Source: Reyranella sp. (GTDB lineage Bacteria > Pseudomonadota > Alphaproteobacteria > Reyranellales > Reyranellaceae). From it: DNA of 32,974 nucleotides. A program made the translations under genes and the position numbers. Shown here in pieces: positions 21,668 to 29,998 of this stretch; positions within the stretch are counted from its first letter, which is position 1, and each line of letters opens with the position of its first letter. The DNA lies in contig JAKFVH010000250.1 of NCBI GenBank assembly GCA_021732285.1, positions 1-32,974 on the forward strand. Reading direction: 5' to 3'. A model generated the notes under the pieces. It was not told where the DNA came from and did no database searches. It was given only the letters and a program-made list of their open reading frames with translations.

Positions 21668-23964
21668 CGGGCCGCCTGCATGGCCCGCCAGATGCGCGCC
21701 GGCGTCGCCGGGCCGTCGAAGCCTGTCACGCCAAGCGGCGCCAGGGCGTCGAGGATGGCATTGGCGATGGCCGGGAAGGCAGCGATCGCGCCCGCCTCGC
21801 CGCAGCCCTTCACGCCCAGCGGGTTGGTCGTACAGGGCGTGCCGTTGAAGCCGACGTCGAACGACGGCAGGTCGTCGGCGCGCGGCAGGGCGTAGTCCAT
21901 GAACGAGCCGGCCAGCATCTGGCCCGAGCCTGGATCGTAGATCGCGTGCTCCAGCAGGGCCTGGCCCGCGCCCTGCGCCATGCCGCCGTGCATCTGCCCG
22001 GTGACGATCATCGGATTCACCATCACGCCGTAGTCGTCGACCGCGGTGTAGCGCACCAGGTCGACGCGGCCGGTGTCGCGGTCGATCTCGACCTCCACGA
22101 CATGCGCGCCGTTGGGGAAGGTCATGTGCTCGCGCTTCCAGAAGTCGTAGGTGTCGATCGGCTCGCCCTTGTCGCGGCCGAGGGCGGCCACTTCGAGCAG
22201 CCCGATGGCGCGGTCGGTGCCCGACACGACGAAGCGGCCGTCCTCGAAGCGGAGGTCGGCCTCCGCCGTCTCCAGCGCGTCGGCGGCGATGGCCAGGCCC
22301 TTGGCGATGATCGCGTCAGAGGCGCGCCAGATCGCCGTGCCGCCCATGTAGGTCGCGCGCGAGCTGCCATGGCCTCCGCCGTGCGCGATCAAATCGGTGT
22401 CGCCCTGGCGCAGCCGGATGCGCTCGTTGGCCACGCCCAGGCGATGGGCCAGGATTTGCGGGAACGTCGTCTCATGGCCCTGGCCGATATGCTGCGTGCC
22501 GGTGATCAAGGTGACAGTGCCATCGCTCTCGAAACGCACATCGACATTCTCCTCCGGCGGCCCGCCCGTGCCCTTGATGTGATAGGCAAAACCCAGGCCA
22601 CGCAGCCGGCCGGTCATTTCGCTTTGTCTGCGGCGCGCGGCGAAACCCGCAAGGTCCGCTCGTGTGAGAGCGGCACTCAGGGTCTCGGAGAAAGTGCCGC
22701 TGTCGACCTGGAAGCCGAAGAAGTTGGTCATCGGCATGGCGTCGGCCGGCACCATGTTGAGACGACGCAGCTCGGCGCGATCGAAGCCCGCCTTGATCGC
22801 GGCGGCATCGATCAGCCGCTCCAGGATGTTCACGGTCTCGGCGAAGCCCGGCCCGCGCGTGACGCCGATCGGCGCGGTGTTGCTCAGCACCGCCACGATG
22901 TGCAGCGCAATCGCCGGGATGCGATACACCGTGCCCTGCAGATGGATGTACTGGTAGGTCTGCACCGCGCCGCCGGCGCCGATCATGTAGGCGCCGAGAT
23001 TGGCGACGCTGGTGACCTTCAGGGCGAGGAAGCGACCGGCGGCATCGAACGCCAGCGAAGCCTCGGCCGCGGTGTCGCGTGCGGCGTGGTCGGTCAGGAA
23101 TACCTCGCTGCGGCTTGCGATCCATTTCACCGCCCGGCCGGTGCGCCGGGCCGCCCACAGGACCAGCGTGTGCTCGACATAGGCGAAGTTCTTGGCGCCG
23201 AAGCCGCCGCCGACATCGGGCGCGATGAAGCGGACATCCTTCGCTTCCACGCCGAGCGCGCGGGCGACGTGGTCACGGTTGATGTGGATGTTCTGGCTGG
23301 AGACATGCAGCGTGTAGCGGCCGCTCGCTGGATCGAACTGCCCGACGCCGCCGCGCGGCTCCATCGGGTTCATGACGATGCGATGGTTGTCGAGCGTCAG
23401 CGAGACGACATGTGCCGCGCGGGAAAAAGCGGCATCGGCCGCCTTGGCGTCACCGGTGTGCCAGTCGAGGCAGACATTGCCCGGCACGTCGTCGGCGATC
23501 AGCGGAGCACCGGCTGCGCGCGCGGCGTCGCCTGAGGTCACCGCGGGCAGCGGCTCGTAGTCGACCTCGACCAGCTCGGCGGCATCAGCCGCCTGTGCGG
23601 CGCTCTCGGCCACGATCAACGCGACCGGTTCTCCGGCAAACCGCACCTTGTCGTGCGCCAGCAGCGGCTGTGGCGCGAAGGCAAAGGGCTCGCCGGTCTG
23701 GATGTTGGCCTCGGCGTAGGGCCGCAGCGGCTTCAAACCATCGGCCGTCGCCTCGGCTGCCGTCAGCACGGCGAGCACGCCGGGCGCGCCCTTGGCCGCA
23801 CTGGTATCGATCGAGCGGATGCGCGCATGGGCATGTGGTGAGCGCAGCACGACGGCGTGCGTCAGTCGATCGAAGCGAAGATCGTCGAGATAGGCGCCTT
23901 GGCCGGTGACGAACCGCGCATCTTCGCGGCGCCGCGGCGATGCGCCGATACCAACTTTGCTCAT
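21664..23964 (-). CDS. CoxL-like molybdenum hydroxylase large subunit (xanthine dehydrogenase family)
   Basis: This 766-residue protein is the molybdopterin-binding large subunit of the carbon monoxide dehydrogenase/xanthine dehydrogenase family. It opens with GASPRRREDARFVTGQGAYLDD as in CoxL relatives. Cofactor motifs are VGGGFGAK (residues 251-258), TQHIGQGHETTFPQ and the C-terminal GVKGCGEAGA with the catalytic Glu at about 723. The loop equivalent to AYxCSFR or AYRGAGR reads VTRGPGFAET (Arg370), so it is not a true form I CO dehydrogenase. No medium FAD or small iron-sulfur subunit gene is in the window. I chose the start at 23964, which overlaps the stop of the FAD oxidoreductase gene by four bases; the frame runs 23 codons further upstream, inside that gene. 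Confidence 0.93.
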   Translation of the reverse strand: MSKVGIGASPRRREDARFVTGQGAYLDDLRFDRLTHAVVLRSPHAHARIRSIDTSAAKGAPGVLAVLTAAEATADGLKPLRPYAEANIQTGEPFAFAPQPLLAHDKVRFAGEPVALIVAESAAQAADAAELVEVDYEPLPAVTSGDAARAAGAPLIADDVPGNVCLDWHTGDAKAADAAFSRAAHVVSLTLDNHRIVMNPMEPRGGVGQFDPASGRYTLHVSSQNIHINRDHVARALGVEAKDVRFIAPDVGGGFGAKNFAYVEHTLVLWAARRTGRAVKWIASRSEVFLTDHAARDTAAEASLAFDAAGRFLALKVTSVANLGAYMIGAGGAVQTYQYIHLQGTVYRIPAIALHIVAVLSNTAPIGVTRGPGFAETVNILERLIDAAAIKAGFDRAELRRLNMVPADAMPMTNFFGFQVDSGTFSETLSAALTRADLAGFAARRRQSEMTGRLRGLGFAYHIKGTGGPPEENVDVRFESDGTVTLITGTQHIGQGHETTFPQILAHRLGVANERIRLRQGDTDLIAHGGGHGSSRATYMGGTAIWRASDAIIAKGLAIAADALETAEADLRFEDGRFVVSGTDRAIGLLEVAALGRDKGEPIDTYDFWKREHMTFPNGAHVVEVEIDRDTGRVDLVRYTAVDDYGVMVNPMIVTGQMHGGMAQGAGQALLEHAIYDPGSGQMLAGSFMDYALPRADDLPSFDVGFNGTPCTTNPLGVKGCGEAGAIAAFPAIANAILDALAPLGVTGFDGPATPARIWRAMQAAR

Positions 23965-25271
23965 GTGCGCAATGTCTCCGCGTTCTTCGCCTGGCGTTTC
24001 TCGTCCCACCAATCGCTGGCCTTCAGCTTCCAATAGACGAGCTGTGTGCCAACGCGACCCAGCGCACCGCCGGCCCAGGCCGTGCCGAACGGCGCGAACA
24101 GGCGCCAGCGGTCGTCTTCATGGGTGATGCCGGCCGCGACCGCATCGGCGCCGGCTGCTGTCTGGGCCACGCCGTGGCCGCCGAAGGCAGTGCAGGCCCA
24201 CAGGCCGGGCTCGATCTCGCCGACCTGGGGCATCCTGTGCAGTGCGTAGCCCATGATACCGGGCCAGGCATACTCGATCTCCAGCTCACCGAGCTGCGGA
24301 TAGATCGAGAGGATGTCGGCCCGCATCATGGCGCGCAGCCGCGCAGGCTCGCGCGTGTCGGTGGTGATGCGGCCGCCCCACAGCAGGCGATCGTCGTCGA
24401 CGATGCGGTAGTAGTCGCCGCCGCGGCGCGTGTCGGCGATGGCGCCGCGCCAGCGGATGGCCTCGCCGAGCCGCGGGCCGAGCTTGCCGGTCACCGCGAC
24501 ATAGGTCGCCACCGGCAGGACGGCACCGCTCAGCCGATGGATGCGGCCGAGATCGGCATTGCCCGCCAGCACGACATGACGCGCCGTGATCTCGCCCATG
24601 GCCGTCCTGAGCTGCCACTCGATGCCGCGGCGCTCCAGGGACCGCGCCTCCGTCCCTTCATGCACCTGCACGCCGAGGCGCTCGGCGTCGGCAGCCAGGG
24701 ACAGCGCGAGGTTGAGCGGATGGACCTGGAAGCCCTGAGCGTCGTGCAGTCCCTGGAAGTAGCGCGGGGTGACGAGCAGGGCGCGCACCTGGTCGGTCTC
24801 CCAGGGCTCGAACGTGGCCCCGAGCTTTTTAGCCAGCGCACGCGAGCGCTCGGCGAAGTCCGGCCCCTGGTCGGTGCGCGCGATCGAGAGGCGGCCCCAG
24901 CCCATCAGGATGTCGGATCGCCCCATCTCCTTCAGGGAGGAACGCACGATCTCCACGCCGCGCTGCGACTGGGCGTAGAGCTGGCGGGCATGGTCCTCGC
25001 CCAGCCGCTCGATCAAGGCGCCGGTGCGCAGGGCAAAGCCCGGCCCGACGAAGCCGCCATTGCGGCCCGAGGCGCCCCAGCCGATGCGCTGGCGCTCGAC
25101 CAGCACGACTTTCATGCCGCGCATGGCCAGCAGGCGCGCCGTGTGCAGGCCGGCGAAGCCGCCGCCCACGATCGCAACGTCTGCCGCGACCCGGCCGTTC
25201 AGCCGAGGTCGCTCAGGAGTGGCATCTCGCGTGGCGGCATACCAGCTTGCGGGATAGTCGGTGTCAGCCAT
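23961..25271 (-). CDS. FAD-dependent amino-acid-oxidase-type oxidoreductase (DadA/PuuB-like)
   Basis: This 436-residue flavoprotein is of the DAO family. The ADP-binding motif is VAIVGGGFAGLHTARLLA near residue 32, followed by the family-typical GWGASGRNGGFVGPGF. The C-terminus has AWPGIMGYALHRMPQVGEI and TAFGGHGVAQTAAGADAVA, as in gamma-glutamylputrescine oxidase-like enzymes that oxidise amines or amino acids. It probably feeds an aldehyde, imine or keto product into the pathway of the downstream genes, but the substrate is unknown. It is the first gene of a four-gene operon; its stop overlaps the next start by four bases. The divergent monooxygenase gene starts only 39 bases away. The ribosome binding site is weak. 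Confidence 0.92.
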   Translation of the reverse strand: MADTDYPASWYAATRDATPERPRLNGRVAADVAIVGGGFAGLHTARLLAMRGMKVVLVERQRIGWGASGRNGGFVGPGFALRTGALIERLGEDHARQLYAQSQRGVEIVRSSLKEMGRSDILMGWGRLSIARTDQGPDFAERSRALAKKLGATFEPWETDQVRALLVTPRYFQGLHDAQGFQVHPLNLALSLAADAERLGVQVHEGTEARSLERRGIEWQLRTAMGEITARHVVLAGNADLGRIHRLSGAVLPVATYVAVTGKLGPRLGEAIRWRGAIADTRRGGDYYRIVDDDRLLWGGRITTDTREPARLRAMMRADILSIYPQLGELEIEYAWPGIMGYALHRMPQVGEIEPGLWACTAFGGHGVAQTAAGADAVAAGITHEDDRWRLFAPFGTAWAGGALGRVGTQLVYWKLKASDWWDEKRQAKNAETLRT

Positions 25272-25310
25272 GTGCGCTAAGGATGGCACGAGGTTGGGTC
25301 GGGAGGAACG

Positions 25311-26900
25311 ATGTCGCTCGATTTCGATGCGGTGGTCATCGGCGCCGGCTTCGGCGGCATGTACATGCTGCACCGCCTGCGGGTGAAGGGTTTCAAGGTG
25401 CGGGTGTTCGAGGCCGGCAAGGGCGTCGGCGGCACCTGGTACTGGAACCGCTATCCCGGCGCGCGCTGCGATGTCGAGAGCGTGCAGTACTCCTACCAGT
25501 TCTCGCCCGAGCTGCAGCAGGAATGGGAGTGGACCGAGCGCTACGCCACCCAGCCCGAGATCCTGCGCTACGCCAATCACGTCGCCGACCGTTTCGACCT
25601 GCGCCGCGACATCACGTTCGAGACGCGCGTCACCAAGGCCACGTTCGACGAGGCGGCACACGCCTGGACCGTCGAAACGGATAAGGGCGACCGCGTGATC
25701 GCGCGCTTCGTGGTCACGGCGCTGGGCTGTCTCTCTTCGCCTAACACGCCCAAGATCCCCGGCCTGGCAGATTTCAAGGGCCCGACCTATCACACCGGCA
25801 ACTGGCCGCACGAAGGCGTCGATTTCACCGGCAAGACAGTCGGCGTCATCGGCACCGGCTCGTCGGCAATCCAGTCGATCCCGATGATCGCCAAGCAGGC
25901 CAAGCATGTGACCGTGTTCCAGCGCACCGCCAACTACACCATCCCGGCGCACAATGCGCCGCTCGATCCGGATTATGTGCGCGAGGTGAAGGCCAACTAC
26001 CCGGCGATGCGCAAGCGCGCCAAGTCGACGCCTCCGGGCATCGATTTCAAGATCAACATGGCTTCGGCCATCGCAACGCCCGACGCGGAGCGGCAGCGCG
26101 AATTCCAGGAGCGCTGGGACTATGGTGGGCTGGGCTTCATGGCCTCCTTCTCCGACCTGCTGCTCAACGACGACTCGAACAAGACGGCGGCGGCGTTCGT
26201 GCGCGCCAAGATCCGCGAGGTGGTGAAGGATCCCGAGCTCGCCGACCGGCTCTCGCCAAGCAACGTCATCGGCTGCAAGCGGCTGTGCGTCGATACCGGC
26301 TACTGGGCGACCTTCAATCAGCCGCACGTCACCCTGGTCGATGTCAGCGACAGGCCGATCGAGCGCATCACCGCCAACGGCCTCAGCGCCAACGGCAAGG
26401 ACTATACTTTCGACTGTCTTGTGCTGGCGACCGGCTTCGACGCCATGACGGGCGCGCTGCTCAGAATCGACATCCGCGGCCGCGACGGCCGCAGCCTGCA
26501 GGACAAGTGGACCGAAGGGCCGAAAACCTATCTCGGCGTCGCCATGGCGGGCTTCCCCAACCTCTTCGCCATCACCGGGCCGGGCAGCCCGTCGGTGCTG
26601 ACCAACATGCTGCCGTCGATCGAGCAGCACGTCGAATGGATCGCCGACTGCATCGAATACGTACGCTCGCGCGGCGCCACCCTGATCGAGGCGAGCCAGG
26701 ACGCCGAGGAGGCGTGGGTCGGCCATGTCGGCGAGGCCGCCGGCGCCACGCTGCGTTCGTCCTGCAGCTCGTGGTACATCGGCGCCAACATCCCCGGCAA
26801 ACCGCGGGTGTTCATGCCCTACATCGGCGGCTTCCCGGCCTATGTCGAACGCTGCGAGGCCGTTGTGAAGGCTGGCTACGAGGGCTTCGCCGTCATCTGA
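25311..26900 (+). CDS. Type I Baeyer-Villiger-type flavin monooxygenase
   Basis: This 529-residue protein has the two dinucleotide motifs GAGFGG (11-16, FAD) and GTGSSA (181-186, NADPH) and, between them, the Baeyer-Villiger fingerprint FKGPTYHTGNWP (155-166). GGTWYWNRYPGARCD (40-54) and LVLATGFDAMTGALL also match cyclohexanone or phenylacetone monooxygenases. Such enzymes insert oxygen next to a ketone to give an ester or lactone, or oxidise heteroatoms, using NADPH and O2. The start has an excellent GGGAGGA ribosome binding site. It diverges from the FAD oxidoreductase operon with only 39 bases between starts, so the promoters must overlap. A compact hairpin follows ten bases after the stop. 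The substrate is unknown. Confidence 0.94.
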   Translation: MSLDFDAVVIGAGFGGMYMLHRLRVKGFKVRVFEAGKGVGGTWYWNRYPGARCDVESVQYSYQFSPELQQEWEWTERYATQPEILRYANHVADRFDLRRDITFETRVTKATFDEAAHAWTVETDKGDRVIARFVVTALGCLSSPNTPKIPGLADFKGPTYHTGNWPHEGVDFTGKTVGVIGTGSSAIQSIPMIAKQAKHVTVFQRTANYTIPAHNAPLDPDYVREVKANYPAMRKRAKSTPPGIDFKINMASAIATPDAERQREFQERWDYGGLGFMASFSDLLLNDDSNKTAAAFVRAKIREVVKDPELADRLSPSNVIGCKRLCVDTGYWATFNQPHVTLVDVSDRPIERITANGLSANGKDYTFDCLVLATGFDAMTGALLRIDIRGRDGRSLQDKWTEGPKTYLGVAMAGFPNLFAITGPGSPSVLTNMLPSIEQHVEWIADCIEYVRSRGATLIEASQDAEEAWVGHVGEAAGATLRSSCSSWYIGANIPGKPRVFMPYIGGFPAYVERCEAVVKAGYEGFAVI

Positions 26901-26909
26901 TGCCGGGGG

Positions 26910-26952
26910 CGCGCCACTAGAGACGGAGCGAAGCTCCGTCGTAAGTGGCGCG
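26910..26952 (+). terminator. Nested hairpin after the monooxygenase gene, possible terminator
   Basis: The outer arms cgcgccact (26910-26918) and agtggcgcg (26944-26952) enclose a perfect 7-bp inner hairpin acggagc / gctccgt (26923-26929 and 26933-26939, loop gaa). It begins ten bases after the monooxygenase stop. There is no T-run on either strand, so intrinsic termination is uncertain; it could equally be part of the palindromic repeat region that follows. Confidence 0.4.
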
Positions 26953-26958
26953 TCTTCT

Positions 26959-27037
26959 CATGCTCTTCCGGACCGCGCGCCTCCTGGCGCGCTCATGAGC
27001 ATGAGCGAGCCAGAGGCTCGCGGTCCGGAAGACCATG
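26959..27037. repeat. Imperfect inverted repeat, dispersed palindromic family copy 2
   Basis: The arms start catgctcttccggaccgcg (26959) and end cgcggtccggaagaccatg (27037). They share the same core as the perfect palindrome at 1110-1187 but with a few mismatches between arms (for example c versus g at the fifth base, cgcgc versus cgagc) and one arm a base longer. It sits between two convergent genes, monooxygenase and gamma-glutamyltransferase-like. A further small hairpin gcgcgact/agtcgcgc follows at 27039-27056. Confidence 0.9.
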
Positions 27038-27065
27038 ACGCGCGACTGGAGTCGCGCGCGCCCGG

Positions 27066-28673
27066 CTAGCAGCCGACTGCCGCGCCGTCGCTGCGCGGAT
27101 CGGCGCCGCCCAGGCGCTCGCCCGTGGTGGCATCGATGGTGATGCCGTTGGCATGGCCCGCCATCTCGTCCCAGTCGCCCCAGCGGTCGAGCAGGTGGCC
27201 GCGACGTTCCAGCTCGGCAATGGTCTCGCTCGGAAAGCGCGCTTCTATGTGCAGCGTGTCGCGCGGCTCTAGCAGGCCGAAGCGGCCGGACAGGAAACGC
27301 GGCATGTCGAGCGCCTGCTGGATGTCGAGCCCATGATCGATCATCGCGCTGTAGACCTGCATGTGGATCTGCGGCTGGCCGTCGGCGCCCATGCAGCCCA
27401 CGGCGGCCCATAGCCTGTCGTTGCGGAAGGCGAGCGAGGCGATCAGCGTGTGCAGAGGTGTCTTGCCCGGCTCGACGCGATTGGGGCTCTCGGGATCGAG
27501 CGAGAAGTACGCCGAGCGGTTCTGCAGCACCACGCCGGTGCGGCCCGCGACCACCGCCGCGCCGAAGCTGCCGTAGACCGAATGGATCAGCGAGACCGCG
27601 TTGCCGGCGCCGTCGACGACGGCAATGTAGACCGTGTCGCCCGAGAGGCTGCCGTAGGAGGGAATACGATCCCACGGCAGGGCGCGGTCGGGATCCATCA
27701 GTGCGCGCCGTTCGTCGGCGTACGGCTTGGAGATCAGCCGGTCCATCGGCACATCGGCAAAGCGCGGATCGGCGAGATGGCGGTCGCGGTCGTGATAGGC
27801 GAGCTGCTTGGCCTGCACCATGAGATGCACCGCGTCAGGCCCGAGGAACGGCTTTTTGTGCAGCTCGAAGGGTTCCAGCAGGTTCAACATTTTCAGCACG
27901 GCGAAGCCCTGGGTCGGGGCCGGGGTCTCGTAGATCGTGACGTCGCGATAGCTGCCCTTGATCGGCTCACCCCAGCGCGCCGACTGCGCTAGAAGGTCGT
28001 CCAAGGTGAAGAAGCCGTCGTTGGCATCGGAATAGCGCATCAGCTCACGCGCCACCTCGCCGTCGTAGAAGCCGTACCAGCCGTCGCTGGCGATCGCCTC
28101 CAAGGTGCGCGCGAGGTCGCGGTTGGTGAGGATCGCGCTGTCCGTGAGGAAGATCGCCGCCGCTTCCGGGCTTTTGGACAGATCGTCTCGCGCCGAGTCG
28201 CGCCAATGCGCGAGACGCGCCGTCACGGGGAAGCCGTCGCGGGCAAAACCGATGGCGCTTTCCAGGCAGCGCCTGAGCGGCAGGCGTCCATAGGCCGCGT
28301 GCGCCATGCTCCAGCTGGCGACAGCGCCGGGCACGGTGAGCGTGCCAGGCAGCGGGCCTTTGTAGGGCACTTCGTCAAGACCGCGCCGGGCGAAGGCCTC
28401 GACCGTGCCGAGCGAGGTCGCGCGGCCGCCGCCATCGATGTAACGCACGGCGTTGGCGGCGGCGTCGTAGATCAGCCAGAAGGCATCGCCGCCGATGCCG
28501 GTCATATGAGGATAGAGCACCGAGAGCGCGGCGCTGGTCGCCACCGCCGCATCGACGGCCGTGCCGCCGTCGCGCAGCACCGCGGCGCCGGCTTGGCTGG
28601 CAAGCGCGTGCGGACTGGTCACCATGCCGCTCGACGAACGTGTTGCCGGACGGCCGGCTAGAAATTCGATCAT
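27066..28673 (-). CDS. Gamma-glutamyltransferase-family Ntn hydrolase (HpxW-like)
   Basis: This 535-residue protein is of the family that self-cleaves to expose an N-terminal Thr nucleophile. The N-terminus has GMVTSPHALASQAGAAVLRD and GGTAVDAAVATSAALSVLYP, and the processing site is SGDTVYIAVVDGAGNAVSLI, with Thr347 the probable nucleophile. The loop YIDGGGRATSL replaces the RExAP motif of true gamma-glutamyltransferases and looks more like oxamate amidohydrolase (HpxW)-type members. No signal peptide is visible, so it is probably cytoplasmic. I place the start at MIEFLAGRPA (28673); GTG/ATG codons at 28745 and 28742 would add 24 residues. No start has a good ribosome binding site. It diverges from the SRPBCC gene cluster. 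Confidence 0.9.
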   Translation of the reverse strand: MIEFLAGRPATRSSSGMVTSPHALASQAGAAVLRDGGTAVDAAVATSAALSVLYPHMTGIGGDAFWLIYDAAANAVRYIDGGGRATSLGTVEAFARRGLDEVPYKGPLPGTLTVPGAVASWSMAHAAYGRLPLRRCLESAIGFARDGFPVTARLAHWRDSARDDLSKSPEAAAIFLTDSAILTNRDLARTLEAIASDGWYGFYDGEVARELMRYSDANDGFFTLDDLLAQSARWGEPIKGSYRDVTIYETPAPTQGFAVLKMLNLLEPFELHKKPFLGPDAVHLMVQAKQLAYHDRDRHLADPRFADVPMDRLISKPYADERRALMDPDRALPWDRIPSYGSLSGDTVYIAVVDGAGNAVSLIHSVYGSFGAAVVAGRTGVVLQNRSAYFSLDPESPNRVEPGKTPLHTLIASLAFRNDRLWAAVGCMGADGQPQIHMQVYSAMIDHGLDIQQALDMPRFLSGRFGLLEPRDTLHIEARFPSETIAELERRGHLLDRWGDWDEMAGHANGITIDATTGERLGGADPRSDGAAVGC

Positions 28674-28732
28674 GATGGTTTCGTGACTAACACATATGCC
28701 AGCTTGGGGCTGAGCCGAATTTGTCTCATCGA

Positions 28733-28761
28733 TTGACAGCATCACGAACGCTTTCTAATGC
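28733..28761 (+). promoter_or_regulatory. Possible sigma-70-type promoter of the SRPBCC/YceI cluster
   Basis: A perfect TTGACA (28733-28738) lies upstream of the SRPBCC gene. A TAATGC at 28756-28761 follows with 17-base spacing, or TCTAAT at 28754-28759 with 15. The -10 match is only moderate. Position and direction suit the plus-strand cluster starting at 28793, in the gap shared with the divergent gamma-glutamyltransferase-like gene. Confidence 0.35.
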
Positions 28762-28792
28762 TTAACCCCAAGGTTAAGTGAAGGTTGCATCG

Positions 28793-29329
28793 ATGCTGAA
28801 GACGCTTGCCATCATCGGCGTCGTCGTCGTTGTCGCGATTGCCGGCATCCTGCTCTACGCCGCGACCAAGCCCGATTCCTTCCGCGTTCAGCGCGTCGTC
28901 CTGATCAATGCCCCGTCGGACAAGGTCTTTGCGCTGATCAACGATCTCAAGGCGTGGCCGGCATGGTCGCCCTACGAGAAGAAGGATCCAGCGATGAAGC
29001 GCACCTACGGTGCTGTCACTGCTGGCAAAGGCGCCACCTATGCCTGGGAGGGCAACAACGATGTCGGCCACGGCAGCATGGAGATGCTCGAAAGTGGCCT
29101 GCGCAAGATCCTGATCAAGCTCGATTTCCTGAAGCCCTTCGAGGCCCACAACATGGCCGAGTTCGTCCTGGAGCCGAAAGGCGACGGCACGTCCGTGACC
29201 TGGGCGATCTATGGACCCAGTCCCTATATGTCCAAGGTGATGGGCACCTTCATGAACATCGACGACATGATCGGTCGCGATTTCGAGAAGGGCCTGGCCG
29301 ATCTCAAGGCCGCCGCCGAGAAGAAGTAG
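28793..29329 (+). CDS. SRPBCC-family protein with N-terminal membrane anchor
   Basis: This 178-residue protein has one N-terminal hydrophobic helix (TLAIIGVVVVVAIAGILLYA) followed by a START/Bet v 1-type (SRPBCC) ligand-binding domain: FRVQRVVLINAPSDKVFALI, then NDLKAWPAWSPYEKKDP, a typical opening of polyketide-cyclase-like members, ending in FEKGLADLKAAAEKK. These domains bind hydrophobic ligands in a deep cavity. The start at 28793 has GAAGG about eight bases upstream; an in-frame GTG at 28778 is less likely. It is the first gene of a plus-strand cluster with YceI, AHSA1-like and VOC proteins. Confidence 0.87.
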   Translation: MLKTLAIIGVVVVVAIAGILLYAATKPDSFRVQRVVLINAPSDKVFALINDLKAWPAWSPYEKKDPAMKRTYGAVTAGKGATYAWEGNNDVGHGSMEMLESGLRKILIKLDFLKPFEAHNMAEFVLEPKGDGTSVTWAIYGPSPYMSKVMGTFMNIDDMIGRDFEKGLADLKAAAEKK

Positions 29330-29356
29330 TCACCTGTCAAAGCTCAGGAGTAGGCG

Positions 29357-29998
29357 ATGCCTCGTGCACTGAGGGCGCTCGTTCTTTCGTTTGCTTTGTT
29401 CCAGCCAATGATCGCGGCCGCGCAGTCGCAAGGCACGCAGCCCAACGGCCTGCCGCCCGGCGTCTACATGGGCGAGGCCGATTACAAGCAGGCGCCGGCC
29501 GGCACCTATGGGATCGATCCCGACCATGCCTCGGTGATCGCCCGCGTCTCGCACCTGCGCTACTCCTGGAGCATCTTCCGCTTCGACAAGGTGAGCGGCA
29601 TTATGAAGTGGGATCCCTCCAACCCGGCCAATTCCTCGATCACCGCCAAGGTCGAGACGGCGTCGATCGCCTCCAACGTCAAGGGCTTCGCGCAGGAGCT
29701 CTCAGGCAACAACTACCTGAAGTCGACGGCCTTCCCCGAAGCGACCTTCGTGTCGAGCGCCTTCCGCCCGATGAGCACGCGGCGCGGCAAGGTCGACGGC
29801 CAGCTCACGCTGATGGGCAAGACCAGGCCGGTGACCTTCGACGTCGAGCTTATCGGCGCCGGCAAGGGCTTCGCCGATCGGCCGCGCATCGGCGTCAGTG
29901 CGCGCGGCACGATCAATCCCGTCGATTTCGGCCTGCCGCCGCTGTTCGGCGATGCGATCGAGATCGTGGTCGACGTGGAATTCCAGAAAGACGCCTGA
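29357..29998 (+). CDS. YceI-family periplasmic protein
   Basis: This 213-residue protein has a signal peptide (MPRALRALVLSFALFQPMIAAAQ, cleavage likely after AAA) and a YceI lipocalin-like barrel. The domain begins GTYGIDPDHASVIARVSHLRYSW and continues with FDKVSGIMKWDP, FPEATFVSSAF and LTLMGKTRPVTFDVELIGAG, all typical. Family members bind isoprenoid-like lipids; the ligand here is not known. AGGAG at 29345-29349 supports the start. The next gene begins within its stop codon (TGATG), so translation is coupled. Confidence 0.95.
   Translation: MPRALRALVLSFALFQPMIAAAQSQGTQPNGLPPGVYMGEADYKQAPAGTYGIDPDHASVIARVSHLRYSWSIFRFDKVSGIMKWDPSNPANSSITAKVETASIASNVKGFAQELSGNNYLKSTAFPEATFVSSAFRPMSTRRGKVDGQLTLMGKTRPVTFDVELIGAGKGFADRPRIGVSARGTINPVDFGLPPLFGDAIEIVVDVEFQKDA

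Noticed and set aside
21406..23535. 709-codon plus-strand frame antisense to the CoxL-like gene
   Set aside because: It has a composition-driven Arg/Ala/Asp/His-rich sequence without recognisable motifs, opposite a well-supported gene.
23961..26726. Reading of the FAD oxidoreductase frame as a 921-residue fusion protein
   Set aside because: The extra N-terminal part is the antisense of the divergent monooxygenase gene; the flavoprotein starts normally at 25271.
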